Shown in pieces: positions 1 to 15,000 of a DNA stretch of 64,000 nt (position 1 is its first letter; every line of letters begins with the position of its first letter). The notes under the pieces are model-generated. The model was given only the letters and a program-made list of their open reading frames with translations. It was not told where the DNA came from and did not search any database. The stretch is from Bugulina stolonifera. Its lineage: Eukaryota > Bryozoa > Gymnolaemata > Cheilostomatida > Bugulidae. The stretch is from assembly GCA_935421135.1 (NCBI GenBank), contig OW285187.1:9362001-9426000 (forward strand), given 5' to 3'. The position numbers and the translations under genes were made by a program.

Positions 1-3000
1 TACATGCATATAAAATAAGTTTTTTATTATTTGAATAATAATATTACTATTCATATATAAAAAAATAATTAAATAAAAATATTTTATTAATTAATATTAA
101 TTTTTTTATATTCTTATTGACATAATTAATTAATTATAATAACTACAACCACAATGTGTAATGTCACACCTTGAATAACTCAAGTTACAATGCTAAGAAA
201 AAAACAATATATACGTTATATGGACCTTCACATTTTCATTCATTGGGAAGATGATTTTCTAATATAAATATCAATCGCCAACATGCAATAGAAATAAAAA
301 ATCGACAATATTATTAATCTAGCATGGCTTTGGCTTTGAATGTGGGACATTATAGGTTTTACAGGAGACCCCCGTTTTCTATAATATTTGCTAAGGCTAA
401 ATATCCGGTTAGCTAGCTTCCTTATTATTACCCTGGGATCCCGACCTGACATTATTCCCACTACTATATAAGATCATAAGATCAATAAAACTTTACTTTG
501 TCTATGGTTGCTTAGGTTTACAGGCTAGGTATTTTATTGCTAGGAAGGAGAGAAAAATATTTGGTATGAAAATAAATATTATACTATTATAAAATATGTA
601 TATATTATTATTATTATGATTATCTTGGTTTCATATTGTTAATCGTTTGTAAGGGTAATTAGAAATACATAAAATTAATGGGTAACCTGTACTGCCTATA
701 CTAACTACCAAATGTAAGTGTTTTTTATATCAATATCAAGTCTTTTAGCCAGCGAATTTCACTTGAATTTCAATTTGCTAGCATACATAACAGGAACAAG
801 TCAATCAATGACAAGTCAAGTGTCAGTGAAGTGTTGTACTGTACTCTGTTGTATTGGTATTAGTAAAGTATACTGTATAAAAGTATAGTATTAGTATATT
901 ATACCATTGCCAGTAGATTATTGGTGGCAATAGAGTGTAGTAACATGCAGAGGCCAGTAAGGCCTACTAGCTTAAAATAATAATATATATACATGTATAT
1001 TAATATTATTTTATAAGAAAAACACTCATTTAATGGTAATGATTAAATTTTAATGTATTTATATTTAATTATTTAATATAATTTTATGTAGGCCTATATA
1101 TTTATATAACATTGGTATTGTAGGCTAAGAATTTATACTTTTGTTAATATCATTAATGAATTACTTAACTTGAGTTTGGTTATGGAGTGTTTGTAATTTT
1201 TTGTCATTCAACTTTTTAGTTGTTTTTGTAAAATGAAGAAGTTATATATGAATAATTTAAATAACACTTAGTTGTATTTGAATAAATTTGTGTATTATAT
1301 TTGTTTAATAATTTATGCTGTTCATTATTTACTTATAGTTAGCTAACGTAAAGGAGCCGAGACATTAATTATACTGATATTTCAGTTGGAAGAGTTATCA
1401 ATCATCAATATCATATGTGAGATATTTTTAATTAATGAAATATATCACACAGCAAGTAGATGTAATTACACATTTCATTAACTTTTAAATGAAAGCAGGA
1501 AATGTTCTTGAACTTATAATTTTGATAATTAGAGCACACAAGTCCTCCTCTAGCAGTATGAAATAACTTTCATAACATGGTTTTTGACTGATAAACACAA
1601 AACACTGTAGAGAAATTTGATTGGACTAGCTCGACTACCATCCTTTGTGGGGAAGGTGGGTTTAGCCCCCTACATGGGGTATGTCACTCTGCTGTTACAC
1701 CAGCTATTTTTTTGTTATGTTGTGTCATGTAGCAGTAAAACTTGTTATATTCTCAACTCCATGACAAGTCCTCTAGACAGGGTGGTGTTGGTGTCCACTG
1801 AGCTTGTGCAGGTACCAATATCCGAGGTTATGTTGACATCTGGCAATAATAGTGTCTCGAATATTCGAAATCAGTGCCCTAACACTGCTTGGCGCCTAGA
1901 TGTGCCTTGGCACCCTTCTAACTTATAGGCTATATGCAAATCAAAATTATTGGACTGTTCTTGTACTAGTCAATCTAATGTCTGATTAAGTCCAATGCAT
2001 AGGGTGTATCATAACTGTGCCTTTATGTAGTATGTTACTGCAGCAGATAAAAATTGGCATACCCTTAGCTCCATGGCAAAATTTGTTTGGTAGCTAGGTC
2101 CTGAGGTTATGCTAACGATTCCCAGGAGTTATGGCCATACTTTGACCAGAGCACCACTTGAGGCCACAATATACTGTGGTACCCCTATTACCTATAACAT
2201 ACAAGTGTATGAAGCTCAAAATTCTTGCACTGATTTCAGGGCAGTTGTTCAAATACCTCAAACATAATAGGCCTATATGATGCCGCAATTCACTTTTTGT
2301 TCACTGAAGGCAAAGCTGGGCCACACAGCCACTAGTTTTTGGTGAATTTCGAGTGGTATTGGCCAAAATCGTAAGGGTGTGGGGAGAGTATCTAGGTATT
2401 GAAAAAATTTACAACTACATGTATGTAGGCGAGTTTTTACTACTTCATGCATTTCTAAATAACCTAATTTGCATTTCAACAAAGCATTTTGCATACAAGC
2501 TGAGTCTCACAAAAGTCAAATCACCGCCTACATTTAATTTTGTCTTATCTTCTAGTTACTCGCTGATATTGTTTATAGAGGAGTCTACTTAAATATTTAG
2601 CCTACTAGGGAAGGAATGACCGGAGGGTAAACACTGAGATGCTCGAGCCCTAGCCTAGCCCTAGCCTATATCTAGTACTATAGTGAAACTTATTTAGTGG
2701 CCTACTTTTACTTCTGTATAACACAAAGAGGCTTCTGCTACATTTGTGTAAATATTCAGTTGTCACATTGAAATATATGGACTGTCTATTTATAATGTAA
2801 CCTTGGTTATTTATGCAGAGTACAACGCTTAACGCTCCAATTATTTGCTGAACAGTGTGGGTATATTTTACTACTGAGTATAACTTGAATATGCGTATTG
2901 TAGGTTGTAACCATAGTGTTTGCATTGCTGTATTTCAGGGTTTAGATATTTGCCAGCAGTCATGGTGATATACATGTGAAATTTGCTGTTTACCTGATAG

Positions 3001-3029
3001 ACTACATCTGCTACTAGCTAATAAGTGAT
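1..3029. other. Upstream AT-rich region without a recognisable gene
   Basis: Very AT-rich DNA with stop codons in all frames. The longest open frames (about 60-100 codons) have no recognisable family features and no convincing splice context. It contains several copies of the palindrome TACATGTA and of the short motif TAGGCCTA, both frequent through the whole window. The last few hundred bases presumably hold the promoter and 5' UTR of the flippase gene that starts at 3030, but I see no clear TATA box or initiator. Confidence 0.5.
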
Positions 3030-6000
3030 ATGAATAGACTGTTGAGGAGGTGTCGGAGGGGAGGAGGTAGTGAAGAACCAGAAGGTAGGTACATGTATAT
3101 AATTGACATTATAGACATGTTTATTGTAGTTACCTATACAACATACAAGAGTTGTATATACATGTAGGTATATGCTTCCAATGGACATTACAGTGACTAA
3201 TTGTTATGTCTAACCAGTGTTTGCATTGCCTCTCCTTTGACTTATTCATACCATTTTATATGTTGTGTTCTGTTCCTTTTATAGGGTATTATTTATAATA
3301 GGCCTACTGACTGTTTAGCAACACCACTTGGGTATAATTAGGCCTATGCATGCCTCAGTCCTATGTAACTGGTAAATATGCCTAGTTCTCTCAAAAGAGG
3401 AAAAAAGTGATAATATGCAAACTTTTCCTTGTTGATTTACAAAATAGAATTACTTCAGCATGCACAGGCCATGACTTTAGCACTGCTATGTGTGGAAATG
3501 ATTTATGAAATGATAAATTAGTCAACATTTTTGATGGCATACACGCCCACTATATTGTTTATGTATAATCAATGTATTTGTACAATACGCAATATATATA
3601 TGGAAACTTCTGACAGTAAAATAATAGCTGAGATTTCCTCTTGGGTCTTAGAATGTGGGTTTTTATAGCAGCCAGTGTACTGTTTTCCATTCATATGTCT
3701 ATGTATGTGCTATGCAGTCAGCTCTACTGTCTATATTAATAGAGTCATTACATAGATTCAAGTACATACACTCTGTTAATCAATAATTATGTGTTAAAGA
3801 CAGATAAGCTATACAGGGCCCTGATGTTACTTGATCAGAATTACTTTCCAATATCAGATCTGTGTTTAGGAGTTGTCTTCTCGGTGGCTAAACCTATTCA
3901 GTATTATAATTGGTATATTTACTTTTCTAATAGACTAAGCTTATTACTGGGTAGACCTCCAACACAAATTACAACAATTTGTTACTATCTGCCTTATAGT
4001 GTGATATGATCTGGTGCATTGCTTGTGTGGGTGTAATTGAATCACTTATCATTGTGATTAGTGTTGGATTGTACTAGTACTAATACTTCATACTAGTAAA
4101 CTATTCTGTAACTACTACATATGTACATGTTCTGTTGTGACTGATAATGGAAGGAAGAGAGATAAGTCTGCAACTGTGCTATATTCCACCTTATGTAGGC
4201 TTTGAACTGTCCTATCAGGATTTGGTGTCAGAAATTTATCGAATAATCATTGGTCACCATGGCGCATAATAAACAATATGGTACTATTTAATATACCTAT
4301 AGAAAATTATGGATTGTTAAATTTCTCATTGTTTGGTTGCTGCATATCATGGCAATGTTTGTAGCAGTTACTGCTGGTTCAATAAACCCAGTAAAAGAGC
4401 ACTACAGTATCAATATATAATTATATTACATAAACTGTACTGACCAGTCATACACTATGCACTAAGGGATAGATAGTTAATACTTGTATCTGTGAGGTCA
4501 GACTGTGAGGCATGGGACATGGCAAGGTTGCTGCCTTGGGTAAGCTGCCGCTAGAACTAGTTATTATAATAAATTCAGTTAGTAACTTGGTAGTACTTAT
4601 TGTATGCTTGGGGAATAGAATTAATACAAAAGTTGGTTCTTAATAGAAGGATAAACGTTCAGGCATAAAATTAGGTTATTGAATACTTTAGCAGTAGCAG
4701 CAACTATATTGTAATTCTGGATTAAGTTTGTTGGCGAAATGAAAATACCTGGTAAATTGGAGAATGTAGATGTAAAGAAAATGAAACATCTGGCCAACCA
4801 AATATCGACCAACACAGTAATCTCTTATTTAATTTGTTGGAAATTAAAATTTTGCAGTAGACTATGTGGAAGCGAATTCCATTCATTAATAACGTCCAGT
4901 GTTTTGGTAGGAATTTTATAGGAAATTTACTTTCTGATTGAATTGTTTTTATGGAAATCCTAATATTCTTATAATTAGAAATCACATGCTTTGATTACAC
5001 TCCTACTCAGTACAATCCAGATACTGGTACTACGGTGGAGGAAAAGGTTAAGTTTTAGGACAGCATTGTAAGCAGTCTACAAAATATACGGGTGCTATTT
5101 ATATATACACGTAGCAGTAGATGTCATGGTTTCCTGTAATAGGCCAACAATACTGATAAGATAAATCTAGGCCTACAGCATCTTGGAACAAATGCATAAT
5201 GAGAAGTCACAGATTTGTGACATCATTAAGGGCTGATTCCGAAAATCTCATATTTTCCTCGCCACATTGTAACTCCAGTTGCAGAGCTTACTAGAGTATA
5301 ATTATTAGGTCTATCAGTAGCTTCTAGTCCTTATAAACAGCTCTTTGGCCAGGCAGGTCAAGTGAAGTAATTCATATATATATTACAATCAAACTCATTT
5401 TATTGCAATGTAAAACATGGAGATACAAACAAGCCTATAATACATCTCGTTTGTTCATATACAATGTATTATTATATAGCCATGTCTGGTATAATAGAAG
5501 TTGAAATGTCAAGATGAACTCCTTCATATTGATTGATAAAACCTAATCATTGATCACCATTTTAACATATATTTCATCTTATTTTGAATTATTCTTGAAA
5601 ACACTTCAAAACTATTCAAATTGCCTTTATATTCTCCCACCTTTCTTGAATACATTGCAATACCTAGCTATAAACAATCACACAATGCTTTGGATGTGAC
5701 GTTTTGTGTTGGTCAAAAAATCAATGCTAATTGTCCATGTCAGACACAAGTGAGCAGTTAAATTCGTGGGAGTATTAATACCCCTCCATGTAATTATTGA
5801 CTATGGTATAAATCTCTAAGGCTATAAAATGTATAATATTGTATAGAATGTATTGGTTGATAATGATTTATTGGTTTTTTGCTAGCAGATAGCAGAACAG
5901 TCTTACTGATTTCTGTTCCTTCCACATGGAACACTGTAATCTATTGGCTTAATATGATTGTGACGATTCTAGTTATTATCTGTTTTTGTTATTGGTTTTT

Positions 6001-9000
6001 ATGTAGGTTTCATGCAACAGTATAGCCTTTGGTCCAACATCAGATAACGTCAAAATCTTGTGTTTGGGTAGGCTCTACACTTCACTTAGAAATTGTCTTC
6101 TCTATATTTTATAGGCGTCCATCCTTACCTCCAAACCCCAACCACAACATAGAAGGATTTTGTCGCGGATTTAAAGTACATTTTTTTTACTGTACATGTA
6201 ATGCATGCTTCGATCATACATCACCTACATTGTATGTTACAGAGACTGAAAGGAAGGTATTCTCCAATGACCCAGCAGCCAATCAGATATTTAATTATGC
6301 CAACAACTACATCTGTACCTCTAAGTACACGATACTCACCTTCCTCCCTTTCAACCTGTTTGAACAGTTCCAGAGGATAGCCAACTCCTACTTTCTAATA
6401 CTGCTCATTCTCCAGGTATGTCCACTGTTAGCCTGTCATCTACTGCAGTTATATGGTAATTTATGGGGCGAATTGGATCATTCTGACTTGACTTTCAGTG
6501 TAGAAGGAAACCGCCTCCATACACCACATGATTTGGTCGTAACTTTCAAATTACCCGCTTGCATTTTGGACTGTCTGTTATTTTGTTGAGATAATATCGG
6601 ATGGCAATGTGTCCATATATCTACAGAGTTTTCTTTACCGCTGATCACACCTGAGTTTATGGTATATACATGTACATGTAACACTTTGTCCACGCTTACG
6701 ATAATATATTCTCTGTAACAGGTGATACCATGGATCTCCTCCCTTACCTGGATAACTACAGTATTCCCATTGGCTCTAGTCTTGTCTATCACAGCTATCA
6801 AGGATGCCTATGACGATTATGTAAGTAGAGTAGGGCTAAATATACATACCTAATACTAGATGGTAACCATCATCTCAAGTCTAGACTCAATGGTATAGGC
6901 CTGTATAAGACCAATAATTTGAGTATAAATATATTGAGTGTCCGTATTCCATACCAACATAGGTGTACATGTACAATATACAAATTATATTACAATGTAC
7001 ATGCGGTGATTCTCTACTGTGAAACTTGTCCTTCAGCAAAGACATAAAAGTGACGATGGAGTTAACAACAAGCAGTCTATGGTGCTGAGGGATGGTGACT
7101 TCCATGCAGAGAAATGGCAGAACGTTGTGGTTGGTGACATCATTCGTATGGAAAATGATGACTTTGTAGCGGTTAGTATTACACTGTCCACTACCTACTG
7201 TCCACTACCTACTGTCCACTACCTACTGTCCACTAGCTACTGTCCACTACCTACTGTCCACTACCTACTGTCCACTACCTACTGTCCACTACCTACTGTC
7301 CACTACCTACTGTCCACTACCTACTGTCCACTACCTACTGTCCACTACCTACTGTCCACTACCTACTGTTCACTACCTACTGTCCACTACCTACTACTGC
7401 TGAGTGGTACTATCAATCTAACATCCTACTGTAGTTAAACTTGGAATACTAAATGTGACACGAATATCGCTCTCAATCAATTGATTCTATCTGATAGCTA
7501 TAAGAATTCACAAATACATTACTAGTATGGAAAGTAAACATGAATACGGAGAAACTATTTACAAAGGTAGACTACCAGTTAAATGTATTTGAACCACAGT
7601 TAGTTATGGTGACAATATTGTTATATACTGTTCCAAGTTCTAAACTCTGCTGTATGACATGCTAATACCTGCAGGCTGATTTGCTGCTACTAGCCACGAG
7701 TGAACCAAATAGCCTGTGTTATATCGAGACTGCTGAGTTAGATGGAGAAACTAATCTGAAAGTGAGACAAGCACTGACTGAGACTGCAGCAGTCGGTGAG
7801 CATGATGTCTCGGATCTCTCTGCGTTACGCTGTAAGTAATAGTATCAGTTATGCACATTTTACCTACTATTCATGCTGAATTTGTTAGACAAGTTAGCAT
7901 TGCGTTAAAGTACAACGGTTAGGAAACCTGAGTGAAAATAATTTAAATTTTATAAATGGTGGCAGAATATGGCAGCCTTAGGTTGCTTTCAAAGTTGCGA
8001 CTCTACAATTCCCACTATTAAATATTAGTATTGATATTTCCATGTGGAGATATATTCATTTGGACATTTAGTATTCAGCAGAAATGAAGCCTGTAAGTAT
8101 AGTGTACATGGGTATAGAATAGTCCACTACTAAATACACTGTACATGCACTGTGAGTATATTGTAATGATAATGTTGCCAGGTGAACTGACGTGTGAGCC
8201 CCCCAACAATGTTCTATCTAAGTTCGAGGGCACACTGAAGCTAAATGACACAACACTAGCCCTCACTAATGACCAGGTGTTACTGCGGGGCTGTGTTCTC
8301 CGCAACACTAAGTGGTGCTATGGTCTAGTCATCTTCGCTGGACAGGATACGAAACTGATGAAAAACAGCGGCCAGACGGTGTTCAAGAGAACTCGTACTG
8401 ATAGACTGTTGAATGTCCTTATCATTGGTGTAAGTGTTTATTAAGATTACTATTTACTGCGCCGATGAGTTCACCTAGAAATAGGTCTACAGAATTATCG
8501 AAATTATAATTTGTATTTTAGCTGTACTTGGAAAGTATGTATGGTGTGGTACAAGAGTTTGGCTGGCTGCTAGTATTTGTAGTATTATAATGTTTGTATG
8601 GTTTGTTGGGTTGCAGTATAACATATTGGATACTTGCTACATATGCAATGTTTAGATGTAAATGTGTCTTAAATAGAATAATAAACGGTTTAGTCAATAT
8701 TATAACATAGGTCTGTTTCAATAATGTTGTTTGTATAATATATTTTTCCGATATTTGCTAAACATTTGTGTAAATGAAGATTATACTTGGTATTTCATTT
8801 CGTTCAGACAGTTACCCATAGCTGACAGTTTAGTCACAGAGTGCTGACTGAGCTCTGGACAGATTCATGGACTAAATCCAAACACTAGAGAAGTAGGCTT
8901 AGTGGGTGGAGTGACACCCCAACCCTGTACACCGATGCATCGTTTGTATGGAAGTCAGCTAGCTTTATTTGTTGCCAACCCAAGTGAATGTTTTGTTTTA

Positions 9001-12000
9001 GATTGTGGTCTTTCTGCTGTCACTTAGTCTAGCATGTATAATAGCCTGTGGGGTTTGGGAGACACAGACTGGTTATGCTTTTCAAGACTATCTCCCATGG
9101 GAAACGTTTGTACCGGGCACAAGTACAGGAGAGAAGGCAGGCACTAAGGCAGCTGGTGCAACAGTCATATCTCTACTTACCTTCTTCTCCTACTTGATAT
9201 TATATAACACAGTGGTACCTATATCTCTATATGTCAGGTGAGTGTCCATTCTATCATAGCCTCATGTCTGTAACAACATGTATTACAGAGTATACATGGT
9301 CATTTATGTGTTATTATTTAGAACTTACCTAGGCTGAGCACCATGTAGTGAATACTCTCAAGTCCCATTAGCTTCTGACTAATGTACATTACAATGCTGA
9401 GATAAAGTTCCTTTTAGTTTGCTCTGTTTACACAAAAGTCAGAATTTCCAAATGGCTGTATGGGAAGGGGGAGAAAACTTCTTACATTTCAGCTCCAGTG
9501 AGAAAACTAAATCGGCATACAAGGTTACATTCAGACTCTGGAATTGACCATGTAACCCCTGTTCCTATCCCCCCCCCCTTCCTATCAGTGCAGCTTGACT
9601 GCTATACTAGCTTCCCATGTGTTTATAGATGTATTATATAAAAATAGGAAAATACTCAAAATTGAACTAGTCCAGTATTAGGATTAGGCATGTTATATGT
9701 AGATTGAGCAATGTGTAATCTTTGCTGCACCTATGTCCTTAAATCTAGTATAAATATCAGATCCTTCTTGTGTCATATGTTATATTTACACATATACGGA
9801 TTGTGTGATTGTGTTATATCTGAGTTGGGCGTGGGATTTAATCATTCTCTTGCTATTTAATAATTTATTAGAAATATTATTAGCTATATTTAGCTGCTAT
9901 AAAACATTAAATAGCTATTTTTAAGGGATTACTTACTTGTTAACAATGTTAATATACAGTACTTACATGTACATACATTGTATATATACAAATGTACATG
10001 TACATATACATATACATTCAAATTACCTCATTACAGTTATCTGTACATATACCTTTAGTGACTGGGTATTTGATGCATTACACACTATACAACATATCCC
10101 ACTTGTGAGGACAAGCATTCAGCTAATTATTTCATGTTATTTCTAATTAGTCAATATCAACAAATAATATAATATATAATACTAATAGTGTAAAATAGTA
10201 TAATAATTGTACTGTTTGACTACTAGTATACTAAGTAAATGTATAGGAATCATGTATGTAAAATATGTCCACATACACGTGCATATTCTCTAGATTTTTA
10301 TCTTATTTTTACACTAGGTGTTTCTCTTACAAACATTATATACTATATAGATTCAGGCTACTTGACCTGGATATGTCAACTACAAGAAAAACAGTCAAGT
10401 TATTAACCTTATATAAAACTGTCAAGTGATTATTGGTTATTAGCAATCAATATTTAGCATTTCATACATTTGGTCATATCTAGGTAGTTAAACATAATAG
10501 AACTATCTCCTATCCATTAGAGACATCCTACCGTGTTGTAGTGTGGAGTGACATCATCAGATACTGTGTTGTAGTGTGGAGTGACATCATCATATACTGT
10601 GTTGTAATGTGGAGTGACATCATCATATACTGTGTTGTAGTGTGGAGTGACATCATCATATACTGTGTTTTAGTGTGCAGTGACATCACCATATACCGTG
10701 TTGTAATGTGGAGTAACATCATCATATACTATGTTGCAATGTGCAGTGACATCATCATATACTGTGTTGTAGTGTGGAGTTCCTCAGATTAATACAGAGT
10801 TTATGGATCAACTGGGATGTGAAGATGTACTATGAACCAAAGGATACCCCAGCTAAGGCGAGAACCACGGCCCTTAATGAGGAACTCGGCCAGATTGAAT
10901 ATATATTCTCTGATAAAACAGGCACTCTGACTCAGGTACATACATTCAAGTAGTTCAAGTAGACCATGTGATAAAGAAATATTTTTTCCCAATGATACAT
11001 TGCAATTTTGAAAGCTTACAGTCATTAATTCCATCTACCCTAGTCTTACAGGATATGTTGTTGCCCTCTGTTATAGAGACTAAAATTTAATAACAATCAT
11101 CATAATTATGTCTTGTTACCTCCTAGTCTGAAAGTAATCAGCAAGTTTAATTTATGTACCAGAGTCTATACTATTAGAAGCTTATGATACTGTTCCATTA
11201 CCGACCTAAGTTGGTGTTGCCTTCCTTTATTTTGTTTTGGTTAGTTACCCTGTCAACAATTGCCCGATCAACCACCACTTTCTGTTATACATATACCTGT
11301 GTTTAGCTAGGCAATTGTATCATTATCGCTGTGTCATTGAGTCAACTGAGCGACAACTCTGTACTAGTAATCCTATAGGTGATTATTAGGATATCAAATA
11401 TTTATGAGCTGTGGGAGACGATTCAACTATTTGCTGTAATAATTGCTGTCTCACTTATAGAATATTTAATAAAAAGTCTACGGATACTTGTTTATAGTAT
11501 ATATGTAGGCCTATAGTATGGTATATATCTATTGTATGGTATATAACGTATGGTATGGTATATATCTAAATAGTATGGTATATAATATAATGTATGGTAC
11601 ATACATTGCATGTGTAGTATGATATATGCGTATGTATAGTATAGTACAGTGGAACTTGCTTAATTCAACTTTGGATAATTCAAAAACTTGGTTAGTTCAA
11701 ACTGTTAGCCTTGGTCCCTGCTAAGCACTAATATAAATGGCTTCAAATAATTCAAACTTACCATCTGTAATTCAAACTTCATGTGGCTTAGGCTCACATT
11801 AGGATCAATGATAATACTATCACAGCCAGCATCACCTAATGATTGTTGCTAGTAGTTAGTAGTTATTAGTAGTTACTACTGCAATATGTTTCTGCTCAAA
11901 CTAAGCTGGGAAAACCCACTCATTGCTTTACTGTTCCTTAGCTAAATGCGTTTTTATACTGTTGTTCTGTACATGTGATGCACGTCATGATATAAAATGA

Positions 12001-15000
12001 AGGGATCACATAATTCAAACTCGGCCTAATTCAAACCAATTACGGTGGTCCGTTGGAGTTTGAATTAAGCAAGTTCCACTGTATATATATGTACATCGTA
12101 TAGTATGGTACCATCACCATTCTCATGTACTATTGTAGAACATCATGACCTTTAACAAGTGCTCTATTGGAGGTAGATGTTTTGGTGACCCAGCTGATCG
12201 GGATGGTAATCCCTTACCACTAAACGAAGTAAATAATATATAGTATACAATTTATTTTGAAGATAAAGAGATTGTTTTTACACTACACTACATATTATTA
12301 AATTTTCATGTTCCACATAATATTACGTTGGCATCTCAGTTTATAAATACACACATCTGATGCTGCAGAACAATATTTGTAGTATTTTTAGAACAGATGC
12401 TTCTATACAAATATTATGAGTCCGCATATGCACCAAGTGTATAGGCAATGCATGGTGAAAAAAAGTAGACAACTCTTAATCTATAGTTGATGTTTTCATA
12501 TGATTCAATCTACAGACACAGATGATTTTAAATAAATCTTATAATATTTATTATATGAAATATAGTGTGATCTACTTTCTGTTTATTCTTACAATATTCT
12601 ACAGGATACCCCTCAACACGATTTTGCAAAGAATAAGTGGTACGACAAGCTCAAGTGGTATGACAAGAAGTTGATAAGAAACTTGGAAGAGAAGGACAGT
12701 GAATGCATGGAGTTCTTCAGACTGCTCTCATTGTGCCACACAGTAATGGCTGAGACCAAAGATGGTGAGTGGAATATATTGCTAGTTGTTACACTAAATT
12801 CGTACAAGGAAATATAGATGCGTGCAATACAGAACTCTGGTTTTGCTACAAAGTGTAAATACTATAGTATATTGTTATATAGAAGTAACCTAAAAAGCCC
12901 CGAGTGATTTTTGTTTAATTTTTGCATAAATGTTTTACAGTATCAGTTAATCATAGCTTATTACTATAATATGTCAATTTTGTGATCCAATAAACAGATT
13001 CACACTGAGTAGTGTAGCATATTACATATTACCTCTATTGTATTATATGCCTACTTGCAGATAAGTTGGTCTACCAGGCACAGTCACCAGATGAGGAGGC
13101 GCTGGTAGGTGCAGCCAGAGATTTTGGCTTTGTGTTTAGGTCAAGGTCACCAACTACTATTACTATAGAGGTTGTGGATAAGAACGGAGATATAACTGTA
13201 GAAGTATATAAACTCTTATGTATTCTCGACTTCAACAATGTGAGGAAACGCATGTCTGTAAGTATATAGAAATATAATATATGGTAATAGTTCCTACCTA
13301 ATGCTCACCCGAAAAATTTTATTACAAAAGCTACGATAACATCTTGTTATAATTGAAAGTAGTACCAAAATGTCCTTGCTTTAGTTAGACATCGCTCTTG
13401 CAACTTTAAACTCGCCGTCTGAGCTAAAAGCTAATGTTGAAATGTCTTCTAGTGAAATGTCTTACGATAATCAACTGCATGTTGATATAGCCATACTGGA
13501 TGGCGGGTAATGTGATGTGTATGTACACAGGTTATAGTTGAGAAGGACGGTAAGATACTACTGCTGTGTAAAGGTGCAGACACTACGGTTAATGCTAGAC
13601 TGAGTAAAGACTGTGCGGAGATACTGGAGAAGACATGCGGTCATCTCAATGTGAGTAGTACAAAATCTACACGTACATGTAATTGTACATTGTATATACG
13701 AGTACATGTAGTATTATGTTATGTCACATATTATATTATATCGTATTATACCATTATTACATTATGTCGTATGGTACTATATCATTATTATATTATATAG
13801 TGTGGTATTGTATCATTATTATATTATATCATGTGGTATTATATAATTATGATATGCCATATGGTATTATGTCGTATATTATTAAATAATTATTATATCA
13901 TATGGTATTATGTCGTATATTATTAAATAATTATTATATTATATCTTATGGTATTATATTATTATAATAATATGTCATGGTATTATATTGTCATTATTAT
14001 GTTATATTATACAATCTATGATTATACCATTGTCGTATGATGATATAATATGGTAATACACACGTATCTTATTATATCTTATCATTACATATATTGTCAT
14101 TATTGTATCATATCACAGTTAGACCACAACCTTATACATGCATATTCTGACTTACTATGTAACCATACATGGTACATACCCCTGTCATAGGAATATGCTA
14201 ATGAAGGCCTGCGGACACTTACCCTAGCCTATAAGGAACTGAAGAGAGAAGTATATGATGTGTGGAAGGAGAAACACTACACTGCCAGTATATCTCTGAC
14301 TAACAGAGAGGAAATGCTGCATGATGTTTACGAACTTATCGAGGTTAGCTTTACATGTGACCATTCATATAGTAATTATACTTTAGTATAAAGAAGGCTA
14401 CTGCTCAGCTAGAGTTTGTAGTGGTCTGGTTATTGTAGTGGAAAAAGTGTCACCCTAAACTTTGTGTTATAAATCTCCAAGGTGTGATCATATTCTTCAG
14501 TTGAAAGTGAAATGCCTCACTAATAGATTTTTTTTTTAAATATTAAATTGTAAATTTGCAGGTTTTTATATGAAACATATAAACTGTAAAAGTAATCTAA
14601 TGCTCCAATTAATTGGTGATTGAGCTACTGAATTACCAATTCTAGCCGGTATTATACAATGTACATGTTGTAGTAGACTGAGAAGTGACCTTTGAGATAT
14701 TGGTGGGTCACACATAAGTGCTATACAATACGTATGGTGTTCTTTGGATAGTTTATTGTACAAGTCATTTTATACTTGTTTAACAAGAACTCAAGAGTGT
14801 GCTTACTGTGTGTAGTGTTGCGTACTATCTCAAAGGGAATTGCTATCATTATTACATATCACCACTGATGTCTTCAGGTTGACATGAAATTGATTGGTGC
14901 TACAGCTATAGAGGATAAGCTGCAGGATGGAGTGCCTGATGCTATAGCTAACTTGGCTAATGCAGGAATCAAGATTTGGGTATTGACCGGAGATAAACAA

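Noticed and set aside
1617..1928. 103-codon open frame upstream of the flippase
   Set aside because: No recognisable domain, weak codon pattern and no splice context; a frame of this length can arise by chance.
7019..7438. Open frame of 139 codons running from a flippase exon into the 14-bp minisatellite
   Set aside because: Only the part up to 7171 is flippase coding; the rest is repeat read through past a good splice donor.
10528..10792. Repetitive open frames on both strands ([13 protein letters not shown] and its antisense)
   Set aside because: They are translations of the 33-bp minisatellite; the real exon uses a different frame starting at 10773.
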